A program made the position numbers and the translations under genes. This document shows positions 23,935 to 32,164 of a stretch of DNA of 47,403 nt, in pieces (within the stretch, counting starts at the first letter, position 1; each line of letters begins with the position of its first letter). Location of the stretch: positions 1-47,403 of the forward strand of contig CALWTQ010000024.1 in NCBI GenBank assembly GCA_944384505.1, read 5' to 3'. Under the pieces are notes generated by a model. It ran no database searches. It saw only the letters and a list, made by a program, of their open reading frames with translations, and had not been told where the DNA came from. This DNA comes from an uncultured Mediterraneibacter sp. Its GTDB lineage: Bacteria; Bacillota; Clostridia; Lachnospirales; Lachnospiraceae.

Positions 23935-26900
23935 CGATTTTTGTCTTCTCTTCAGGCTCTCCGTTTTTCATGGGCTCTGTTGCTTCCTCTGCTTTCGCTT
24001 TCTTCTTCCGGTATACCGTAATCCCTGCAAAAGCTGCGGCTGCCGCAATGCAAAGCACAAGTACTGCAAGCGGTCTTCCCGGATTGTCTCCGGTCTTCGG
24101 AACAGATACCGTTTCCTCCGGAGTCTTCTCATTGGTCACATTCAGTTCCACAAGGATCTGTCCGTCCTTTTCCCCATCCAGTTTAAAGATCACTTCGTGA
24201 GACGTCTCATCCAACTGATAACCCTCCGGTGCTTTCGTCTCCACCACTTCGTAATGGAAGAGTTCCTTCACGCCGGTTTCATCGTAGCTGCCGATCAGTA
24301 GGTCTTCGCTCTCTGCCTGGCCGTTCTCATCTGTGACAAGCGTTCCCGCCACTTCTCCTGTGGTCGTATTGCGGATCTCGAACTCTGCTCCGGCAAGGGA
24401 GTCTCCCGTCTCAGCGTCTGTCTTCGTAAGGAAGATCCTTCCATAGACAAACTCATTCTGCATCGCCACATGCTGAACCTCGCCGGTATCCTCCAGAGTA
24501 AACTTCACATCCTCTGCCATGGTATAGCCGTCAATGGTCTGGATCTCCCTTAAGGTCAGTTCTTCCCCAACAGGAAGATACTCGATCCGGTGTTCCGTGC
24601 CGTCAGTTACCCACTCATCCAGCACTTCTTCCTTGCTGTTCAGCACCTGCAGTTTCACGCCTACAAGTTCCGTATCGCCTGTGATATCCGTCTTACTGAT
24701 ATCCACTTTAGAGAAATCGTCCTCCATCTCCACCTTCGTGATGCTGCCGTCTTCCTTCACTGTAAACTCCACATCCTGTGCAGTTACATAGCCATCTGTA
24801 TTGGGGGCTGTCTCTTCATGCAGGATATAGTTTCCTTCTGGAAGCACATACTCGATATGTTCCTCTGTGGTAGTCACCCACTCCCGGATCACATTTCCCT
24901 CTTCATCGAGGATCTGCAGCGTTGCTCCGACTACCGGTTCCCCGGTCACGATATCCGTCTTCGTGAAATGCGTCTCTGTAGGCTGATTTTCCACTTCTTT
25001 TTCAAGGATGATCACTGTATCATTCTGATTTTCATATGATGCATCGATCTCCCAGATTTCCTCATTCGGAAGATATCCAGGAAGCCGCTGTTCCTCTTTC
25101 ACATAATATTTTCCGTGGATCGGATCGCTGTCGAAAGTAACCGTACCGTCTTCCCCTGTGGCTTTCGTCTCGATCAGGGTATCCTTTTCAACCAGAACAT
25201 TTCCCTTTGCATCTGTAAGGGCCTCTCCGGCATAAAGGCCAAAGATGACTCCCTCCAGAGCTTCTCCGGACACTGCATCTTTCTTTTCTACCGTGATCTG
25301 AATTTTCTGACGTTCATTGTGATAGGCCACATCTTCATAAACGACTGCCACCGTGTCATCTTCTGCAGTCAGGGTGAATTCCTTCTGCTCCGGATTCAGG
25401 ACGAATCCGTTTCCGGCTGTCGTCTCTTTCAGGTAATAACTTCCGAGGGGAAGTCCATCCACGACAGCTTTTCCTTCTTCATCCGTTGTCAAAGTTGCCA
25501 CAAGATCATCCTTCTCATAGCGGATGATCCGGTTGCCATTCTCGTCAACAGCTCCGTCCGGGGAATAGATCGTCTCTTTTGCATGCAGCTCAAATACCGC
25601 GCCTTCCACGCCGGTCTCTTCATACAGGAACTCTTTCCGGATTCCGGTATCTGCTGACTCATCTCCCGTCACCGTATCCACCAACTCTGACAGAAATGTA
25701 GCCGCTTTCGCGAGGATAGAATCCCCTTTCACCTCTTTCAGTTTCTCACCGATCTTGGTCAGCGTCAGGCTGCCAGTCTGTTCCTCGTTGTACTGGATCA
25801 CTTCTACAATATATGCTCCGGTATCCGGATCGATCTGATGCGGCGTATCCGCATTGATCACAAGTTCAATGGGCTCTGTAGGCTCTGTTTCGTATCCCTG
25901 TCTTACGAATCCTTCCGGCGCCTGGATCTCTTCGATCCGGTAATGACCGGATTTCAATTCCTCGGGCAGTACCAGATAGCCTTCATCATTCGTGGAAAAT
26001 TCGGAGATTTTCCCTTTCTCCGGATAATTGACCACCTGCTCCACGTACTCTTCCTTCTCACAATCATATATCTTATAAGTAGCAGAGTTTTTCAACACGT
26101 TCTGGTTGGTCTGGGCGTCCTTCTTGATGATCTTCAGCAGGAACTCAAAGGGACGGTCATCGAACACCCGCCACTGCTGAGGCTCCCGGCTGTCCTCGTT
26201 CACCGTTACAATAAACGGATTGACTTGCTTTAAGTTCTCCGGAGTCTTTGTCTCAACAACTACATACTGTCCGTAAGGCAGCTCCACGCTTTTGGCATAA
26301 CCGGATTTATCTGTTACCAGAACCGGCACTTCCACTGCTTCTCCGTCCTCATAAGTAACCGCCGGATCTTCTTCCGTAAAGTCATAAGCGGTAAAATCTT
26401 CTGCTGTAAAACCAGAACCATTGGATGGCTTTAATGTGCCGTCCTTTACCTTTGACAGATCACGGATCAGGTAAACGGTAAACTCTGCGCCTGCCACAAG
26501 ATCCGTCTCCGTCTGCTCTCCATCCTCACTGATCTTGATGATCTGGAAAGCCTGTTTCTTGACCTGTTCTGTCACCGTCTCTGCCGCTACGACAACTTCG
26601 GTTTCCTGTCCTTCATAGCTTAAGGTTACATCATACTCCGTCTCATCCAACAGATAACCTTCCGGAGCTGTGATCTCTTTGATGTACATCTCGCCCAGAT
26701 ACAGGTTCTCGAACACGATCTCACCGCTTTCCCCAAAGGTCTGCTGTGCGATCAGGCTGCCTGCCTCATAGAGTACGCCTGTCCCATCCGGATTCTGGAT
26801 ATCCGTTCTTGCATAAAGACCATATACCGCTCCGGCAAGCTGTGCATCACCTTGTGGCAGGAACTCTTCCGTGTCAACATCCTGTTTCTCTACGGTGATC

Positions 26901-28591
26901 TTTCCCTTTACTCTCGTATCGACAGCATGAATCTCCACGGTCTGTCCGGCAGACACATGAACGGGATAGACTGTCTTATTGATCACATACCCTTCCGGAG
27001 CCGTGATCTCTTTTACATAGACCGTCTCCAGACCTGCATCAAAGTAATCACTGTAGCTGATGCCGTCTTCTCCTGTCATGGAAATCTCTGTGACCAGGTC
27101 TGTGCATGCGCTGTCTTTATAAACGCCGTAAACCGCTCCATCCAGAGGATTTCCTGTCTCTGCATCTGCTTTTGTGATCTGCACCCTTGCCAGGTTCAGC
27201 CATTCGATGCTAAACGCTACCGGAGCAGCGGATTCGGAAACAAATGCGCCAATGGCCTGATTGCCGTCTCCGGTGGAAGACAGCACCAGCGTTCTCCAAC
27301 TCTCCCGGACAGTTCCATATAAATTTCCACTGGACCAGTTCCCGGTCACGGTCAGAGGCGCCTGCAGATAGAACGTGTCGCCTCCATATACCTGAAGGTT
27401 TCCGCCTGTCACGTTGGTACCCTGTGTCTTATTGTATCCGGTCACTCCGGATGGAACCGGAATCGTGATCGAATTCCGATGGTCTCCGCTTAACGTAATG
27501 TCCGGAGTCTTCTGTACATCCCCGTCACGGACTGCGGTCACGCTGGTGGATGACAGGGAGATTTCTCCTTTCGGCGGTTCTTCCAGACCGAACAGGTAGT
27601 TAATAAAATCAATCACTCCATCGGCCACAAGGGCGCTATAATCACATCCGGTAAATGCTGCGTCCCCTGCATAGGCATAAGATGCAGCGATATGTGTATA
27701 CACATATTTTTCGTTATCGCTTTTCCCGGAAAGATAACTGCCTGTGAGGTCTCCGGCCCCACCATACCCGTAGTACAACACTTTCTGCAAGTTTGCATTA
27801 CTGTCAAGGACGTCTGCCACATAATCGCCGGTCGGCGGGGAGTTCTTCTGGGATTCCAGACAGTAAGCCAGCTTCCCGTTCACCGTAAATCTTGATGTAG
27901 AATAATGTCCCCAGTGGGATGGATACCAGATCCGCTCTCCCTGTACCAGATGTACGGTTTCTCTGCTCCTTGTGGCAATCCCGTCTGCTGCAGACAGCAT
28001 CAGGGCATCTCCCTCTTTGATATCCTGCTCCAGCGTATCCAGTTCTTCCTCCGTCACATCCGGTTCTTCACTGGTAATCTCCACTGGAACAGGCTCCTCC
28101 GAGTCTTCCTCGGACTGCGTATCGTCCTTCTGTTTCTCTCCGCCGTTATCCTGCGTATGGGCTTCCCCTTCCGTATCTGTCAGGGTAATGGTACGGCTGA
28201 TGGTATAACACTCGCTGCCATCTTTCGGAGTCACCAGATACTGGGCATAAAAGACGCCTGTCTGCCCTTTCTGATAGCCGTTTCCATCCTCGTCTTCGAT
28301 ACTGGACAGGACAACGCTTTCCTGCTCCGGATCATAGGTGATCCCTTCCAGAGAAGTCTCTGCGTCAAACTTCAGATCAGAAATATCCTTCGTGATATCC
28401 TCTGCTGTTGCCTGTGGCCTTGTCTCTGCGAAATCCGCCGTATCCGCAGCTTCACTCTGCGCCTCTATCGCAATCTCCGCTCCCGTTGGCTGTTCCTCTG
28501 CCGCATAGGCCGCTGAGGTTGCTGCAGGGCTGATGCCCATACAAAAAGCCATGACCGCAGCCATGACTCTTGCCTTCCATTTTCCTTTCAT
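23909..28591 (-). CDS. large sortase-anchored surface protein: thioester-like domain and nine Cna-B-type repeats
   Basis: A 1,560-residue secreted adhesin. A signal peptide ends near SAAYAAEEQ. After an acidic linker comes a thioester-type domain (roughly 185-300) with YCLES and THIAASYAY. About nine Cna-B/SpaA-like repeats follow, each starting with patterns like ITKADAETG and ending APEGY; such repeats usually form Lys-Asn/Asp isopeptide bonds. The sorting signal is VPKTGD, then a hydrophobic stretch and KKK. About 27 more residues, mostly acidic, follow the Lys cluster, which is longer than usual. The ATG at 28591 has AAAGGAG 10 nt upstream. It could aid contact with recipients or host surfaces (inference). 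Confidence 0.9.
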   Translation of the reverse strand: MKGKWKARVMAAVMAFCMGISPAATSAAYAAEEQPTGAEIAIEAQSEAADTADFAETRPQATAEDITKDISDLKFDAETSLEGITYDPEQESVVLSSIEDEDGNGYQKGQTGVFYAQYLVTPKDGSECYTISRTITLTDTEGEAHTQDNGGEKQKDDTQSEEDSEEPVPVEITSEEPDVTEEELDTLEQDIKEGDALMLSAADGIATRSRETVHLVQGERIWYPSHWGHYSTSRFTVNGKLAYCLESQKNSPPTGDYVADVLDSNANLQKVLYYGYGGAGDLTGSYLSGKSDNEKYVYTHIAASYAYAGDAAFTGCDYSALVADGVIDFINYLFGLEEPPKGEISLSSTSVTAVRDGDVQKTPDITLSGDHRNSITIPVPSGVTGYNKTQGTNVTGGNLQVYGGDTFYLQAPLTVTGNWSSGNLYGTVRESWRTLVLSSTGDGNQAIGAFVSESAAPVAFSIEWLNLARVQITKADAETGNPLDGAVYGVYKDSACTDLVTEISMTGEDGISYSDYFDAGLETVYVKEITAPEGYVINKTVYPVHVSAGQTVEIHAVDTRVKGKITVEKQDVDTEEFLPQGDAQLAGAVYGLYARTDIQNPDGTGVLYEAGSLIAQQTFGESGEIVFENLYLGEMYIKEITAPEGYLLDETEYDVTLSYEGQETEVVVAAETVTEQVKKQAFQIIKISEDGEQTETDLVAGAEFTVYLIRDLSKVKDGTLKPSNGSGFTAEDFTAYDFTEEDPAVTYEDGEAVEVPVLVTDKSGYAKSVELPYGQYVVVETKTPENLKQVNPFIVTVNEDSREPQQWRVFDDRPFEFLLKIIKKDAQTNQNVLKNSATYKIYDCEKEEYVEQVVNYPEKGKISEFSTNDEGYLVLPEELKSGHYRIEEIQAPEGFVRQGYETEPTEPIELVINADTPHQIDPDTGAYIVEVIQYNEEQTGSLTLTKIGEKLKEVKGDSILAKAATFLSELVDTVTGDESADTGIRKEFLYEETGVEGAVFELHAKETIYSPDGAVDENGNRIIRYEKDDLVATLTTDEEGKAVVDGLPLGSYYLKETTAGNGFVLNPEQKEFTLTAEDDTVAVVYEDVAYHNERQKIQITVEKKDAVSGEALEGVIFGLYAGEALTDAKGNVLVEKDTLIETKATGEDGTVTFDSDPIHGKYYVKEEQRLPGYLPNEEIWEIDASYENQNDTVIILEKEVENQPTETHFTKTDIVTGEPVVGATLQILDEEGNVIREWVTTTEEHIEYVLPEGNYILHEETAPNTDGYVTAQDVEFTVKEDGSITKVEMEDDFSKVDISKTDITGDTELVGVKLQVLNSKEEVLDEWVTDGTEHRIEYLPVGEELTLREIQTIDGYTMAEDVKFTLEDTGEVQHVAMQNEFVYGRIFLTKTDAETGDSLAGAEFEIRNTTTGEVAGTLVTDENGQAESEDLLIGSYDETGVKELFHYEVVETKAPEGYQLDETSHEVIFKLDGEKDGQILVELNVTNEKTPEETVSVPKTGDNPGRPLAVLVLCIAAAAAFAGITVYRKKKAKAEEATEPMKNGEPEEKTKIDETEEKQD

Positions 28592-28631
28592 AAAATCTAT
28601 TTCTCCTTTATTCATTTTGTTTCCTGCCAGT

Positions 28632-29150
28632 CTATCTGCAGGAATCATTCCTTGCATCCTTCTGTTTCGGACGCATCTTCACTGGTTTCTGTTCTCCTAA
28701 TTCTCTCCTGGTTTCTTCTACTGCCTGCATCACATTCTTTTGCGGCAGGTGGTTCTGCCTGCATCCGTCCAGGATCCCTTTCAGGTAAAATTCACTGGGA
28801 AGAGCCGGCTGGCTCTGGTACGGTTCGTTCATGATATATACCGCTACTTTCGCCACCTCTCCTTTCTCTGTCTGAACCTTGATCTCTTCTTTCCCATATA
28901 AATTTGGATACCCTTCATAAAAATCCAGACTCCGTTCACAACGGGGAGTGATCTTCCAGAGCAGTCCTTGAACTTCTTTTCCCGGATCTGGGACAACACT
29001 TGCGACACCGTTCCCGCTTCGATTCCCTCGGAACACAAGACGATAGTCCTTCAGTACCGCTTTTCCCACCACTTCCGCATCCGGACAGCGGTATTCCATC
29101 TGATCCAGGTTCATGTTGCTGCCGTAAGCATAATAATACTTTTCTTCCAT
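28632..29150 (-). CDS. gamma-glutamylcyclotransferase-like (AIG2/GGCT) protein
   Basis: A 172-residue protein with the family's substrate-binding motif YGSN (residues 9-12) and the catalytic-type Glu in DFYEGYP (E79). These enzymes release 5-oxoproline from gamma-glutamyl amines. The C-terminal 60 residues form a charged extension ending in basic sequence. It lies 19 bp after an amidoligase gene. That pair (an amide-bond former and a gamma-glutamyl cutter) has been described as a recurrent link in studies of amidoligase gene neighbourhoods. The ATG at 29150 is used, 8 nt after GGAGG. Substrate unknown. Confidence 0.85.
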   Translation of the reverse strand: MEEKYYYAYGSNMNLDQMEYRCPDAEVVGKAVLKDYRLVFRGNRSGNGVASVVPDPGKEVQGLLWKITPRCERSLDFYEGYPNLYGKEEIKVQTEKGEVAKVAVYIMNEPYQSQPALPSEFYLKGILDGCRQNHLPQKNVMQAVEETRRELGEQKPVKMRPKQKDARNDSCR

Positions 29151-29168
29151 GTTCCTCACCTCCCTCTG

Positions 29169-30074
29169 TTATCTGGTTCCGGTCTGCCGGGATTCATAGG
29201 TACTCCGGTCATACCGCCACGCTTTGTTGCCTTCCAGATGATCCAGAAGATGTTTCCGAACATTCTTGTATTCCGGGCCGATCAGCCCCAGCCGGAGCAG
29301 AAAGGTCCTGAAAGTAAAACACGGATTCTCTGTGATTTCCGTCTTTCTCATATGGGTACACTTCTGATTGATCGCCTGGGCAGAGATGGCAAGTGCGAGC
29401 GTGACATACGCCCGCACCTTCCCGGCATGGAGCGTACTGTTAAAGCACCGCCACTCCACCGTTCCCTTATCAAACACTGCATGTAAGTTCAGCGCATAAT
29501 ACCTGGTATCGTCATAATGGCTGTGGCTTACGCCTCTCTGCCGGTCCTGATACCATCTTCGCCGGAATTCATCCATCCGCATTGTCCCGGAAGGCATCTT
29601 TCGGATATCCTCCAACACGTCCTCCCGGACTCTCTGACACCATCGGTTCACCCTAGCCGGGTTGGTCTGGAGTGCCTTAAACAGGATATCCTCTTTGGAG
29701 TACATGATTGTCAGGGCGTTCTTCAGACTCCGGGGCGTATGGTTGGAGGCGTCCACATGGACATGCATCCCACAGGAGGAATTTACCTTCGCCCCCTTCT
29801 TCCGCAGACACCGGACAACCTCCTGCAGCTTTCCCATCTCTTCGTAGGTTAGCTTGGGGCTGACCATCTCCGTTCTGTATTCCGAGGTTGCCGATACCCA
29901 CTGCCCATTCCGTCGTCTTTCGGCGTTGATACTGCTATCGTATGTGAACTTCCATTCTTTACCCAGAGGATCCTTCACACCCCAAGTCTCATAATAAGTA
30001 CCGATATAATATGGAATGGATCCGAACAGCGCCCCCACTGCTTTCGCCGCCTGTTCCCGCGTCAAGCCGGTCAT
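29169..30074 (-). CDS. amidoligase-family protein, probably longer at its N-terminus
   Basis: Amidoligases form amide bonds between a carboxylate and an amine using ATP. This 301-residue form has the conserved VNSSCGMHVHVDASNHTP block near 97-114 and GTVEWRCFNSTLHAGKVRAY near 208-227. The family's starting motif, FGTEIE, is encoded directly upstream in the same frame (30092-30075), preceded by DLKEQC, but no ATG, GTG or TTG lies between it and the TGA at 30143-30141. The ATG at 30074 would remove that motif. An ATC at 30113, with AAGGTG 7 nt before it, may be a non-standard or lost start. Overlaps the end of the methyltransferase. Confidence 0.8.
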   Translation of the reverse strand: MTGLTREQAAKAVGALFGSIPYYIGTYYETWGVKDPLGKEWKFTYDSSINAERRRNGQWVSATSEYRTEMVSPKLTYEEMGKLQEVVRCLRKKGAKVNSSCGMHVHVDASNHTPRSLKNALTIMYSKEDILFKALQTNPARVNRWCQRVREDVLEDIRKMPSGTMRMDEFRRRWYQDRQRGVSHSHYDDTRYYALNLHAVFDKGTVEWRCFNSTLHAGKVRAYVTLALAISAQAINQKCTHMRKTEITENPCFTFRTFLLRLGLIGPEYKNVRKHLLDHLEGNKAWRYDRSTYESRQTGTR

Positions 30075-30103
30075 CTCAATCTCTGTACCGAAGCATTGCT
30101 CCT

Positions 30104-31396
30104 TTAAGTCGATCTCTGAACACCTTCTTCCTGCAAAGATTCATGTACTTCCCGGATCCGTCTTCCGATTGCCTCGATCACATTGACCGTCACCCCATTT
30201 CCCGCCTGCTTATACGCCTGCGCATCCGAGGTCACTGCCAGGATCTTATCAATCTGTTCATCCCGGTATCCCTGCAGGCGGAAACATTCTCTCGGGGCCA
30301 GCCTTCGGATGCGGCCTTTATAGCATACACCGTGGCGGTCAGTCGCTGTCAGGGTAAACATCGGCTCTTCTGGCTCCTTCATCCTCCGCCCATTCTGCCT
30401 GGTATGCTTCTTCTCCGGACTTAAAATTGCTCTGGGACCTGTCTCTTCCAACGCTCCGGAACGCTCTCCTAAATGCCTGCCGCCGATCTCATCCTGACGG
30501 GTAGTCAGACACCTGGCTTCCTCTGTCACCCGCAGCCGATGATCCAGATCCACAAAATGAACCGTTCCCTGGGTGCTCTCTGTCGTCAGAGTATGGGCGA
30601 TCTTATGCCCCACTCTGCCCCGTCTGGTGTTCTGCTCTGCATAAGCAAGGTCAATGCTGTCACCCTCATATGCCATCTTGTAGCCTTTCTTCGTATTTTC
30701 TTTAATCGGCACTCCAACGTCATAAAGACCGGTCTTGCCTCCCATGCCTCCGGCGCCGGAAGTCAGTGTACAGCTCACTCCTTCGGCGGAGTAGACTCGA
30801 CTCCCCTGACAGCCCGGAAGGACTTGTATAAGAGACGCTCGGTTTGTTCCCGTGAAAGGTAATATTTTTCCGGCACATCTTTCATCAAGATATCCGACAA
30901 GATACACTCTTTTTCTGGACTGAGGGACTCCGAAATCCTTGCTGTTAAGCACCTGCCATTCCACGTGATACCCCAGGTCCGATAACGTACAGAGGATCGT
31001 GTGGAACGTCTCGCCTTTGTTATGCGATAGCAGTCCGGGTACATTTTCAAGTAAAAGATATCCAGGTCGTTTCCCTCTAACCACACGGGCAATCTCAAAG
31101 AAGAGAGTTCCTCTCGGGTCTGCGAATCCGGCTCTTTTTCCAGCAACTGAGAAAGCCTGGCAAGGAAATCCTCCGCACAGAAGTTCGAAGTCGGGCATGT
31201 CATCTGGCTGCATTTTTCTTGCGTCATCGCAGTACCACTCTCCTTCCGTATCAAACAGCAGACGGTAACTCTGCTCTGCATATTTGTCAATCTCACAGTG
31301 TCCGACACAGGAAAAACCGCCTGCTCTGGTCAATCCTTCCCGGAAACCGCCTACACCGCTGAACGCATCAAAAAATCTTATTGTTTTCGCCACCAC
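30104..31396 (-). CDS. cytosine-5 DNA methyltransferase, orphan
   Basis: A 430-residue C5 methyltransferase. Motif I is DAFSGVGGFREGL, motif IV GGFPCQAFS with the catalytic Cys (about 74-82), motif VI ENVPGLL, motif VIII QSRKRVYLVG, and motif X KQAGNGVTVNVIEAIG at the end. The target-recognition part contains four spaced LT-type repeats (CTLTSG, TLTTES, CLTTRQ, TLTATD). No matching endonuclease is present, so it likely protects the element or changes DNA marking. The start is one of two adjacent GTG codons (31396 or 31393), both close to GGAAGGAG. Upstream is a terminator (31406-31435). Confidence 0.9.
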   Translation of the reverse strand: MVAKTIRFFDAFSGVGGFREGLTRAGGFSCVGHCEIDKYAEQSYRLLFDTEGEWYCDDARKMQPDDMPDFELLCGGFPCQAFSVAGKRAGFADPRGTLFFEIARVVRGKRPGYLLLENVPGLLSHNKGETFHTILCTLSDLGYHVEWQVLNSKDFGVPQSRKRVYLVGYLDERCAGKILPFTGTNRASLIQVLPGCQGSRVYSAEGVSCTLTSGAGGMGGKTGLYDVGVPIKENTKKGYKMAYEGDSIDLAYAEQNTRRGRVGHKIAHTLTTESTQGTVHFVDLDHRLRVTEEARCLTTRQDEIGGRHLGERSGALEETGPRAILSPEKKHTRQNGRRMKEPEEPMFTLTATDRHGVCYKGRIRRLAPRECFRLQGYRDEQIDKILAVTSDAQAYKQAGNGVTVNVIEAIGRRIREVHESLQEEGVQRST

Positions 31397-31405
31397 TCCT
31401 TCCTC

Positions 31406-31435
31406 ACAAAAAAAAGTACGGGCAGCCCCGTACTC
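31406..31435 (-). terminator. intrinsic terminator after the tandem RHH gene
   Basis: On the minus strand, AGTACGGGG and CCCGTACT form an 8-bp stem with a four-base loop, followed by a run of eight T. It lies 28 bp beyond the end of 31463-32005 and only about 10 bp before the cytosine methyltransferase start, so the methyltransferase must depend on read-through or on an initiation point inside this short gap. Confidence 0.85.
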
Positions 31436-31462
31436 TTTCTGATCTGTATCTGCTTACGCTGT

Positions 31463-32005
31463 CTACAGATCCTCTGGATCTTCTCTGTAACCTTCTTCCT
31501 CTTCCATGCCAAGTCCTTCCATGATGCTCTCCGATGGCTGTTCATCTTCAGCTTCTTCTGCGATTTCGTCTTCATCTTCCGATTCATCTGTCTCGGCTTC
31601 CCCAGCAGCTTCCTCTGGTTCCTGTTCTTCATCGTCCGTTTCTCCGGAGATGATATCCAGATCTTCTTCTGCCGGCGTATCCTCTTCCTGTTCTTCCAGT
31701 TCTCTCTCATCTGCGGCATCCAGTGCCTGCGTGATGATCTCGATGAGAAAGTCTTTCTTACTGAATCTTCCCGGTCTCTGCTGTTTTTCTTTCTCATACC
31801 TCTCGTTGAATCTTATGAACAGTTCCTCTGATACCTGTACCGCTAATGTCCTTGCTGCCATCTTTTCCACTCCTTTGCTTTCAAAATGTTCTGTGATCAC
31901 CGCTGTTAAAAACTGTGGGATCGTCATCTCCGTTCCCTCTAATTCCTGCCGTACTTTTTCATGCAGTTCAATGGGGATCTTTCCGCATATGTTCTTGGTT
32001 TCCAT
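31463..32005 (-). CDS. probable tandem ribbon-helix-helix regulator with a very acidic tail
   Basis: A 180-residue protein. Residues 1-38 (METKNICGKIPIELHEKVRQ, with TIPQFLTAVITEHF) and about 44-90 (ARTLAVQVSEELFIRFNERY, RFSKKDFLIEIITQALD) each look like a ribbon-helix-helix unit: a short beta strand, then two helices. The remaining 90 residues are almost all Glu, Asp, Ala and Ser, an unusual acidic tail that could mimic DNA or contact RNA polymerase. Such a protein is a candidate regulator of the element. Its own promoter is copy B of the shared ICE promoter. The ATG at 32005 follows AAAGGAGACATACAGC. Confidence 0.65.
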   Translation of the reverse strand: METKNICGKIPIELHEKVRQELEGTEMTIPQFLTAVITEHFESKGVEKMAARTLAVQVSEELFIRFNERYEKEKQQRPGRFSKKDFLIEIITQALDAADERELEEQEEDTPAEEDLDIISGETDDEEQEPEEAAGEAETDESEDEDEIAEEAEDEQPSESIMEGLGMEEEEGYREDPEDL

Positions 32006-32036
32006 GCTGTATGTCTCCTTTCCTTTTGTTACATAC

Positions 32037-32083
32037 AACATATCCCAAAGCCTCTGTGAAAGCTATTCATCAGATGCAACAAA
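32037..32083 (-). promoter_or_regulatory. conserved ICE promoter, copy B
   Basis: Minus-strand order: TTTGT (32083-32079), 12 nt, ATAGCTTTC (32066-32058), 15 nt, TATGTT (32042-32037), then 31 nt to the ATG at 32005. Blocks and spacing match copies A, C and D. It drives the tandem ribbon-helix-helix gene, so that protein might control its own promoter or the other three. Its TTTGT block lies inside a Cys-rich short frame (32070-32144). Confidence 0.65.
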
Positions 32084-32144
32084 TACATCGCCTGCAAATG
32101 CAGCACTTTTCATGACATGGAAATCTTCCTCTTTCAGTAGGCAT
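32070..32144 (-). CDS. possible 24-residue cysteine-rich peptide
   Basis: The frame reads MPTERGRFPCHEKCCICRRC and ends ICCI: seven Cys and one His in 24 residues, like a very small metal-binding peptide. AAAGGGGTG directly abuts the ATG, which is too close for a normal spacing. It lies downstream of the 58-residue ribbon-helix-helix gene, and its end overlaps promoter copy B. It may well be chance. Confidence 0.25.
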   Translation of the reverse strand: MPTERGRFPCHEKCCICRRCICCI

Positions 32145-32164
32145 CACCCCTTTCAAATCATTTG

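Noticed and set aside
30775-31308. Minus-strand 177-codon frame inside the cytosine methyltransferase
   Set aside because: It overlaps the methyltransferase catalytic motifs in another frame and has no ribosome-binding site or domain.
31378-31797. Minus-strand Lys/Arg-rich 139-codon frame
   Set aside because: It is the shifted reading of the acidic GA-rich tail of 31463-32005 and runs through the terminator.
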